8,822 nucleotides of DNA. It comes from Saprospiraceae bacterium. GTDB taxonomy: Bacteria > Bacteroidota > Bacteroidia > Chitinophagales > Saprospiraceae. The first letter of the stretch is position 1, and the number at the start of each line of letters is the position of its first letter. The position numbers were made by a program, and so were the translations under genes. The DNA lies in the NCBI GenBank assembly GCA_029262975.1, contig JAJCYJ010000245.1, forward strand, positions 1-8,822. The letters are read 5' to 3'. The notes below the pieces were generated by a model. The model was not told where the DNA came from and ran no database searches. It was given only the letters and a program-made list of their open reading frames with translations. Below, one piece after another: positions 1 through 7,200 of this stretch.

Positions 1-1114
1 CAGGGGAAAGATCACTAATCTTTGAAATTGCAAAATCTTTAGTAGTTCGGTATTTTGTTGGGTTCGGTCCAAATATTTTAATTTCAATTGAGTCTAGTCT
101 TGTAAGTTGTCCATCAGCGGGGTCAACAAATTTTTTATTCCTATCTTCCATTACTTGAATTCTCGGGGGATGAAGACGCCAGCCCCAAGTATAAACCAGA
201 TTATAATATTTGCCTGGAGGCATTTTAATTTTCAAAACTGTACTGGTACCATCAAGAATCGGAAAGAAACTTTGATCCATTCCCACATGTGCTTGTTTAT
301 CTGCATCTCTATTATCTCTGTCCCAGAACATGGCAAATGGAGAAAAATCATCTTCGCCCCTGTTTAAGACATTTATAGTATAGGTAATCGTCCAGGGCAC
401 CTCCATAACAGCAGAGAAATCTATCATTCCGGTATTGGATTCAATATGGCTATCATACCATAATTGGGTCACATTAACGTTGCCTCCTACAGTTATACTA
501 TCTCCAGTGACAACATCCACTTTTTTTATGGGTTGAACATATTTAATCTTTTCAGGACCATTATAATGTAAAAGAGGAAAGCCGCTGTAAGTCCTGTCAT
601 CTATAGGATTGCCTTCAAGAATATCTATACCAAACTGCAAGTTGTAAATGATATCTTCTGCCTTTCCATTTTCATCCAATTGAGTCATTACTCTATTTAG
701 GAGGTTTTGCAAATCATCGGTCGGAGAAATAGCATTTATGCGCGTCACTTTTGGATCTCCATCATGTAGATTATAGGGCACAGTGGGTGTAGACGGTAGT
801 GTATTTTCAATTTCATTGCCATCGATATCAAGCACATTAGTGAAAATATTAGGAAGGAGGTTTGTGCCGGGCGGGTTTAGCCATGGATCGCTTTCTTTAA
901 AAAGACTTTCACCCGTTGAAAAGTAAGTAGTGACTCCATCTGCAGAAGTGCGTACCGTGGTTGGTGCAAGTTGAGGTCTGATACCTGCCTGTGCATTATT
1001 GCTATCTCTGGAGTCTGTTATTTGAGCTTCTGACCTGGCCTGGTGGCAAGCTATAAATGCAGCTCCCATGAGCAAAACCAATAAACCGATTATCATTATT
1101 ACTTTTATCTTCAT
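1..1114 (-). CDS. Lipoprotein of unknown function, third gene of the multicopper oxidase cluster (3' end beyond window)
   Basis: The reading frame starts at the ATG complementary to 1112-1114 and stays open for 371 codons to the left edge, so the C-terminus is missing. Residues 4-22 are a hydrophobic signal segment after MKIK, followed by Cys23 in the context AAFIAC, a plausible though atypical lipobox (Phe at -3). It is therefore probably a lipid-anchored envelope protein. The mature part is polar and looks beta-rich. It has conserved-looking aromatic patches, such as FAMFWDRDNRD near residues 260-270 and YTWGWRLHPPR near 308-318, and no metal motif I can name. I do not recognise the family with certainty. 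It starts 20 bases after the stop of the SCO-like gene, on the same strand, so it is very likely co-transcribed with it and with the multicopper oxidase. A role as a partner or substrate-binding subunit of the oxidase is only an inference from context. Confidence 0.85.
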   Translation of the reverse strand, partial: MKIKVIMIIGLLVLLMGAAFIACHQARSEAQITDSRDSNNAQAGIRPQLAPTTVRTSADGVTTYFSTGESLFKESDPWLNPPGTNLLPNIFTNVLDIDGNEIENTLPSTPTVPYNLHDGDPKVTRINAISPTDDLQNLLNRVMTQLDENGKAEDIIYNLQFGIDILEGNPIDDRTYSGFPLLHYNGPEKIKYVQPIKKVDVVTGDSITVGGNVNVTQLWYDSHIESNTGMIDFSAVMEVPWTITYTINVLNRGEDDFSPFAMFWDRDNRDADKQAHVGMDQSFFPILDGTSTVLKIKMPPGKYYNLVYTWGWRLHPPRIQVMEDRNKKFVDPADGQLTRLDSIEIKIFGPNPTKYRTTKDFAISKISDLSP

Positions 1115-1134
1115 TGTTAATGTTGCTTGATTAA

Positions 1135-1860
1135 TCAAATCGGATAATTCCCAGAATCATATAACCAAGGCTTACCCTTTACAATAACTTGTGGTCCTCT
1201 TCTCTTGGGTTTGCCTTCTGGCTTTTGACCGGATGTAATCCATTGTAATCTTTTCGTAATCCATTCCGGAGGAGAACTGTGAGGTACCGATCCCCACAGG
1301 CCCACCTTCTCATTGCCATAGCGCATCAGTCCGAATGAGCAATCCTGGTCATCGTGATGACGGTGACGTTGGGTAATATTTCGATAAAAAAATCGCTGTT
1401 TTAAACCATTGATCACCTCTTCACTCCCGGTAATAAATGACCACCCACTATTTACAAAATTATCATCAGCAAATTTTTTCAAACTCGAAGCAGTATCCTT
1501 TATCGGATCGACAGTTATAGAATATATAAAGTAATCTTTCCCCAGCTGTTCACCCAGGATATTTTGAACCTGAATGAGTTTTTGTGTAGACCTATAGATC
1601 GGATCTGTATCAATAGACATAAAATTTATTAGTACAATTTTATCTGCTAAAAGATCATTATAAAAAAGAACGCGACCCTTATCATGTGTCTGTACAAGGG
1701 CATTAGTAAAGTAAGCTGCCTTTGGGCCTTTATGTGGAAACAGACAATTGCAATCGTCAATAGTCGCCGCTGTCTTGGCCACAACTGGCGAAGCAACTAT
1801 GCCTAACGCCGCTGTAGACAATGCGATCCTTTTTAAGGCATCCCTTCTCTTATTGGTCAT
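1135..1860 (-). CDS. SCO1/SenC-like thioredoxin-fold protein, Tat-exported, lacking the CxxxC copper motif
   Basis: 241 residues. The N-terminus has a Tat-type signal (NKRRDALK, then the hydrophobic stretch of residues 12-29). Residues 50-160 follow the SCO1/SenC/PrrC pattern: a TNALVQTHDKGRVLFYNDLL strand-turn region, DKIVLINFM, a VQNILGEQLGKD helix, YSITVDP, and SGWSFITG near 138-145. SCO proteins normally carry copper to cytochrome oxidase or other cuproenzymes through CxxxC after the INF(M/T) strand plus a distal His. Here that loop reads MSIDTDPIYRSTQ, with no Cys. The distal His position, before GLMRYGNEKVGLWG, appears to be Cys174 or Ser175. Other potential metal ligands exist: Cys37-x-Cys39 and the HRHH cluster at 166-169. 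The gene begins 6 bases after the multicopper oxidase stop, in the same frame, so the two are translationally close. A non-copper or altered-copper accessory role for that oxidase is inferred. Fold assignment is good; function is uncertain. Confidence 0.9.
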   Translation of the reverse strand: MTNKRRDALKRIALSTAALGIVASPVVAKTAATIDDCNCLFPHKGPKAAYFTNALVQTHDKGRVLFYNDLLADKIVLINFMSIDTDPIYRSTQKLIQVQNILGEQLGKDYFIYSITVDPIKDTASSLKKFADDNFVNSGWSFITGSEEVINGLKQRFFYRNITQRHRHHDDQDCSFGLMRYGNEKVGLWGSVPHSSPPEWITKRLQWITSGQKPEGKPKRRGPQVIVKGKPWLYDSGNYPI

Positions 1861-1866
1861 AGTTCT

Positions 1867-3849
1867 TTATTTGAGTTTAGTGCCATTTTCAAATTGACCA
1901 CTTTCATTTTCAAAATTCGTTTGCTCATCAGAGCTTTGATAAGTAGCCTGACCCGGCCGAGGCTCTATATGCGAAGGAGGTCTTTTCTCGTTATAAAAAT
2001 CAAAGGCATCTACGGGACCATCAAATCCAAGTCCCGGTTCAACCATATCCCATCTTATCATCATAGCATGATCTTCATGTACTACATTATGGCAATGCAT
2101 AACATGCTTTCCAAAGAAATCTTTGAAGCGTATAAATACTTTTATTTCATCATTGGGCAGCAAGGTGGCCACATCTCTTCTCGGACCACCCATGAACACA
2201 GGCACGACTGGATCATCATCTGTGCCAAGAGCCTTTATAAACTTATGCTGTATCCCATCAAGTGAATTAATATAAGATGGATTGTACGGTTTGCCATTTA
2301 CCTCTAGTATTAAAAATTCTGTGAAATGACAATGTACCGGGTGTGACCAATTATTGCCACCATTTCTAAATGTCCAAATCTCAGCCGAGTTGTGATCTAT
2401 TCCAGCATCGATTCTGTTAGGATCCATAATTTTACCATTGATTGTCCACAAGCCACCAACATAGTCAAAGACCCATAAACGCTCACGTACGACTTCACTT
2501 AAATCAATCTTTGGCAGGGGGCGAAATCTTTCAGGAACACGGCTGGGGTCTTCTACAACCGGACCTTTTACTTTAAAAGATAGGACACCATCTGGCACTT
2601 GTAGCATACGCCCTGTCGGACCTTTACCATTAGTTTGTTCTAAATGATTTTCAAGAATAATTTCATCTCCATCTTCAAACTCAGAAAAATCTATGATAAT
2701 ATCATATCGTTGTGCGACACTGAGATATATGCTCTCTGCTCTGACTGGTTGGGGAAGAATGTTTCCATCCCCGGTAATTACAACAAAAGGAATATAATCG
2801 CCTCCTTTTTTACGGAGAAAAAACTGATAGAACCTCGATGGCCCTCCGTTCAATATTCTAAATCGATATTTTCTTCTTTCCACTTCATGAAAAGGTCGAA
2901 TCTTTCGATTTACAGTTACCTGATCTCCAAGCCAGCCATCTGTGAAAAAGCTATTAAATACAATCCCGGCATTACTGTCAAATTGTACATCATGAAATAA
3001 TAGTGGTACGTCGTATTTGCCACTTGGCAGTCTCCATGCTTTTGGATTCGGGTCATTTTCATTATTAGAATCCTCCTCATCAAATAACAAATAGAATCCC
3101 GCCAAACCAGCATAAACATTAGCCGCTGTAAAATCCAGTCTGTGGTCATGATACCAAAGGGTGGTTAACTTTTCACGGTTGACTTCTTCTTCCTCCTCCG
3201 TTAATTTTTCAGTCAAATTCCTTCTGGGTAAGGATGCACCTCCCGAAGGAAAATTACCATAATGATGGTCCCAGAATTCACCGGGATCTATCCAATCCTG
3301 TGGATTACCATCGCTTTCAGAAGCCGTATGACCATTGTGCAAATGCGCTGTTGTAGAAGGCAGAGCCCAGACAACCTTGCTGACTCCAATAGGAGGAAGT
3401 GAATTAATTCTTCTTACAAGTACAGGTTCACCGTAATAAGCATGATATGTGGGCCCGGGAGTAATATTATCAAAACCCCATGAATAGCTTCCTTGATCAT
3501 ACGGGGGATCAGGATGATAAACCCACTTAATTTCAGTTTCTAAAATTTCATAAAACTTTCGTGGCTCGAATTCTGAATATAATTGGTGTGCTTCAGGATT
3601 AGCCGGAGGATTTAATGGCTCTGACATTGGCACTTTTATCGGAGGGACAAAAAGTTTAGCCTTGAAGCGTTCCGCATTCGGGCTGGGGGCGACTTCTAGC
3701 GGATCAGGAATTCCGTCGGGTACACACAAATATTTGAGCATATCTTCAGACGGATTAGACTGAGCCTTGGATTCTTTGCAAGTTGTGAAAACAACCGACG
3801 CTCCTAACGCTGTTATTCCAGCGCCAAGAATATCTCTTCGCTTGGGCAT
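1867..3849 (-). CDS. Three-domain multicopper oxidase (CotA/bilirubin oxidase/laccase-like), Tat-exported
   Basis: 660 residues, complete. The enzyme should oxidise an external substrate (phenolic, metal ion or other reductant) and reduce O2 to water. The N-terminus has a Tat signal with the twin Arg at 4-5 (PKRRDILG), a hydrophobic core to about residue 22, and a possible cleavage after SKA (residue 29). Export as a folded protein to the periplasm or surface fits this. All four copper-ligand motifs are present: HLH at 169-171, HDH at 234-236 (in LWYHDH), HPVHCH at 503-508, and HCHNVVHEDHAMM starting at 585. Type 1 ligands are His503, Cys586, His591 and Met596; a Met axial ligand is typical of CotA and bilirubin oxidases. 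The trinuclear His set is complete. An acidic Glu-rich loop (EKLTEEEEEVN, about 214-224) precedes the second motif. Substrate cannot be read from sequence. It is the first gene of a three-gene minus-strand unit and faces the divergent hydrolase-oxidase gene. Confidence 0.95.
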   Translation of the reverse strand: MPKRRDILGAGITALGASVVFTTCKESKAQSNPSEDMLKYLCVPDGIPDPLEVAPSPNAERFKAKLFVPPIKVPMSEPLNPPANPEAHQLYSEFEPRKFYEILETEIKWVYHPDPPYDQGSYSWGFDNITPGPTYHAYYGEPVLVRRINSLPPIGVSKVVWALPSTTAHLHNGHTASESDGNPQDWIDPGEFWDHHYGNFPSGGASLPRRNLTEKLTEEEEEVNREKLTTLWYHDHRLDFTAANVYAGLAGFYLLFDEEDSNNENDPNPKAWRLPSGKYDVPLLFHDVQFDSNAGIVFNSFFTDGWLGDQVTVNRKIRPFHEVERRKYRFRILNGGPSRFYQFFLRKKGGDYIPFVVITGDGNILPQPVRAESIYLSVAQRYDIIIDFSEFEDGDEIILENHLEQTNGKGPTGRMLQVPDGVLSFKVKGPVVEDPSRVPERFRPLPKIDLSEVVRERLWVFDYVGGLWTINGKIMDPNRIDAGIDHNSAEIWTFRNGGNNWSHPVHCHFTEFLILEVNGKPYNPSYINSLDGIQHKFIKALGTDDDPVVPVFMGGPRRDVATLLPNDEIKVFIRFKDFFGKHVMHCHNVVHEDHAMMIRWDMVEPGLGFDGPVDAFDFYNEKRPPSHIEPRPGQATYQSSDEQTNFENESGQFENGTKLK

Positions 3850-3951
3850 TCTTTTTGGTTGGTGACTGATTGAACTTTCTGCTTTCTAAATAAGAAATTA
3901 TAATCAGATTAGAAAATTATACGATGGTTAATTAATAATGAAAACTTAAAA

Positions 3952-3967
3952 CAGGTATTTATACCTG
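3952..3967. promoter_or_regulatory. Candidate operator dyad, copy 1 (CAGGTAT-TT-ATACCTG)
   Basis: A perfect inverted repeat with 7-bp arms and a 2-bp centre. It lies 103 bp upstream of the multicopper oxidase start. Bases 3953-3968 match the second copy at 4091-4106 in 14 of 16 positions. A repeated, short, palindromic, non-coding site between divergent genes is typical of a dimeric repressor or activator site. The cognate regulator is unknown and not in the window. Confidence 0.45.
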
Positions 3968-4090
3968 AAATATTAATCCATGCAAGTCCTAAGTTCGATT
4001 AATACATCAAGCCTTAGTTTATAATAAAATGCTACACACGATTGACAATTAGAAAGATTAATTTTTCATTTTCAGAATCAACAAATTATT

Positions 4091-4106
4091 AGGTAATTCT
4101 ACCTGA
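4091..4106. promoter_or_regulatory. Candidate operator dyad, copy 2 (AGGTA-ATTC-TACCT)
   Basis: An inverted repeat with 5-bp arms around a 4-bp centre, followed by GA as in copy 1. It differs from copy 1 (3953-3968) only at two central bases, so the arms are conserved while the centre varies. That pattern is expected of a protein-binding dyad. The centres are 138 bp apart, close to 13 helical turns, so the sites would face roughly the same side of the DNA. It lies 120 bp upstream of the fusion gene start. Confidence 0.45.
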
Positions 4107-4167
4107 TTGTTAATTTATTTATTGAACTATGGACGGTCCCTTTACTTATGCATTACATTTTCCATAT

Positions 4168-4198
4168 ATTGATAAATATTCTATTAATAATAGAATTT
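4168..4198 (+). promoter_or_regulatory. Weak candidate Bacteroidota promoter of the fusion gene, overlapping an 8-bp inverted repeat
   Basis: ATTG at 4168-4171 is followed after 19 bases by TAGAATTT at 4191-4198. This resembles the Bacteroidota pattern TTTG-N19-TAnnTTTG, but only four of the six fixed -7 bases match. The perfect inverted repeat ATTCTATT-AAT-AATAGAAT (4178-4196) overlaps the proposed -7 element, so a protein bound there could block initiation. The implied leader is about 20 bases. AT-rich DNA gives such matches by chance, hence the low confidence. Confidence 0.25.
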
Positions 4199-4226
4199 AC
4201 TTTTTTCACTATCAACCCTTCAACAT

Positions 4227-7200
4227 ATGTCAAACACTAGACTATCCAGGTTAACTTCCGTTATAATTGATACCGATGTAAATATAGATGACTGGATGGC
4301 TATTTTATATTTACTTGGCCACAAACAAATTGTGGTTCGTGGCATCACAATAGTAGGTACAGGAGCAGCACATCTTGAACCAGGTTCACAAAATGCCCTG
4401 AATATACTTTCGATAGGAGGACAACCGGACATTCCTGTCGCTAAAGGACTTTCTACACCTCTACAGTATAACCATGCATTTCCTGCAGATATAAGGATAC
4501 CCGTCGACAATCTTTATGGTATTGAGCTACCCGATAAATATCATAATTCAAATCAACCATATCCTAATGCCATTGAGTTTATGATTGAATGTTTAGAAAC
4601 CAGTAAAACAAAGATTTCAATTGTTGCGATCGGTCCACTTACTAATATTGGAGTACTACTGGATGCTCGACCAGATCTTATAGATAAGATTGAACGAATT
4701 TATATTATGGGTGGGGCATTAGAGGTTCCCGGTAATGTGTACGAAGTTGATCCTACTATCAATAATATTGTCTCCGAATGGAATATCTATCTTGATCCGG
4801 TCGCCGCAGATGTCGTTTTTAAGTCGGGTGTCAATATTACATTAGTTCCATTAGATGCCACACGCTTCGCACCAGTTACAAAAGATTTTTATTTTAGAAT
4901 ACTACAAAATAAGTATACTCCCGCCGCCGAATTTATATTTGAAGCCTTACAGAAGAATATTGATTTTCTACAATCCGGAAACTTCTACTTTTGGGACTCG
5001 CTCGCTTCAGCACTATTAACAAAACCAGAACTTGGTCAATATAAGATAATGCCTCTTAGAATTGATACAAGAAATAATGATCTTTCAGGGCAAATTCTAA
5101 TTGATGAAAAAAAGGGCAATCCTGTACGTGTATGTTTATCAGTCGAAGGAGCAGCTTTCGATGATCTCTTTCTCAATACACTAAATGCTGGGCGCTTATC
5201 ATATAAAAGTGATATCAATTTTATATTAGATGGTAAAGAAGTACAATTAAAAGATGTATCTCCTTCAACCCTATTAATCGATTATTTACATGATCCCGTT
5301 ACTAACAAGGGTGGGACTAAATTAGTATGTGGTGAAGCAGGATGTGGCGCTTGTACAGTAATGATGACATCTTTTGATAATGCCAGCGGAAAATTACAAA
5401 AGAGAGCAGTAAATTCTTGTATAAGACCTTTATGCTCATTAGATGGTTCGACCATTACTACCACTCAGGGTATAGGCAGTGTGAAGACTAAATTAGATCG
5501 AGTACAATATACATTAGCTGCCAACAACGGATCACAATGTGGCTATTGTTCACCGGGATTTGTAATGAATATGTATAGTCTCTTGCAAAATAATCCCAAG
5601 CCTACTGAAAAGGAAATTGAAGATCATTTTGATGGCAACATCTGTCGGTGTACAGGATACAGACCCATTCTGGAAGGATTTAAAAAAGAATTTGCAATAA
5701 ATTATACAGCCCCTAAAATACAGCCTGAGATATGCATCGATCCTAATTACAGCGCCCCTATTACTCCATTCAAAAAATACAAACCACCATCGGATTTTAT
5801 AAATTATATGAAAAATCCGCAACCCATACACATCAGCAAAGGCGGATATAATTATTTCAGACCAGTTACTTTGAAAGACGTCTATAAATTAAAATTAAAG
5901 TATGGGAGCAACTCGGAAAACTTTAAACTCCTTGATGGTAACTCATCAATTGGAATTTATAAAACAAGGGCAGTTTACGAAGAAAACGCGTTAGATCCAA
6001 AGTATCTCGTAGACGTAAGCTCAATCAAAGAATTACACAAAATACAAGTTTCAAAAGCAGGCTTAGTTATTGGAGCAAATGTAACAATTTCAAAATTACT
6101 CGAACTTCTGGATGACGTTATTGGAGCAAGGGTCTCACCAAAAGAAAGGGGGCTGGAAGCTTTGAGAAATCATATACGTGTAGTAGCGAATGTCCAGGTG
6201 CGTAACGTAGGTAGCCTGGCAGGGAATATTTATATGAGTGTAAACCTGGGATTTACTTCGGATATGCATATGGTGCTGGCGACATTGGGAGCGACAATGA
6301 TGATATCCTGGTCTGAAGGACGTAAAGAATATGAACTTTTGAATATCCCAACTTATGCCGAATTACCAGTTGATGCTGTTTATGAATCAATACATATCCC
6401 CTTTAATGATCGAAACACTTATATAAACACTTATAAAGTTCGCGAACGAAATCAAAACTCACACGCCATTGTTAATAGTGGGTACAGTGTCTCTTTTACT
6501 AAGTCAAAAGAAGTGACAAGAGCATTACTAGTTTACAACGGTATTAAATCTGCTTTTGAAGCATCAAAGGCCCCACACGGAAGTAACCCGTTCTTTCTCA
6601 TTGATTTGCCGAATACTGCAAAAATTCTAATCAATAAAAAATGGAATTCTAAAACACTGACAGAAGCTTTGAATTCGATCGATAAAGAACTTCGACAATA
6701 CGAACCACCAGCAGGCCCTGATCAAAAACCCCTTGAAATAGATGGCACTACCTGGGATTACAGAAAATCCCTGGCCAAAACATTATTTTACAAATTTTTT
6801 ATCCAGATAGCATCAACAATAAATCCATCTGAGGTTGGAAAAATTATAATGAGCGCTGGCCAAGATTATAATCGACCAATATCCACTGGACAGCAGATCT
6901 ATAATAGCTATGCCGATGAACTTCCGGTATCAGCACCTGTTGTAAAACTTTCTGCATTTATGCAGGCATCAGGGGAAGCTAAATATGCTCATGATATGGA
7001 ACGCCCTCCAGAGACGCAAGAAGCTGCATTTGTTTATAGCCTGGTGTCTCACGGCACCTATTACTATCAGCAGCCCGTTACGACTGCAAATTCAAATAAG
7101 GGAACGCGGATAAGTACAGCGCGATTAATAGAATTTTTGAAGGATTGGTATAGAGGCTTTACGGATTACGTAACCTATGCAGATATTCCAGTTACGGAAT

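Larger units (their letters stand above)
3850..4226. other. 377-bp divergent intergenic region
   Basis: Non-coding and very AT-rich, between the divergent starts of the multicopper oxidase gene (minus) and the nucleoside hydrolase-oxidase fusion gene (plus). I see no open frame of note, no tRNA and no terminator with a U-tract. It contains two related 16-bp dyads and one 8-bp perfect inverted repeat, listed separately. Both transcription units must start here unless they are read from outside, so it is the regulatory hub of the window. Confidence 0.8.

Noticed and set aside
107..367. Small plus-strand open frame inside the lipoprotein gene
   Set aside because: It is antisense to a well-supported lipoprotein reading frame and has no recognisable domain. 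The same applies to the other short open frames opposite the multicopper oxidase and the fusion gene.
1858..1869. Multicopper oxidase and SCO-like protein as one fused protein
   Set aside because: They are in the same frame, separated only by TAA and two codons. However, the second has its own complete Tat signal directly at the ATG, so two separate exported proteins are far more likely.
3912..3919. Minus-strand -7 element TAATTTTC for the multicopper oxidase gene
   Set aside because: It matches five of six fixed -7 bases, but no TTG/TTTG element lies at the expected distance upstream. A promoter must exist here but cannot be placed from the sequence.
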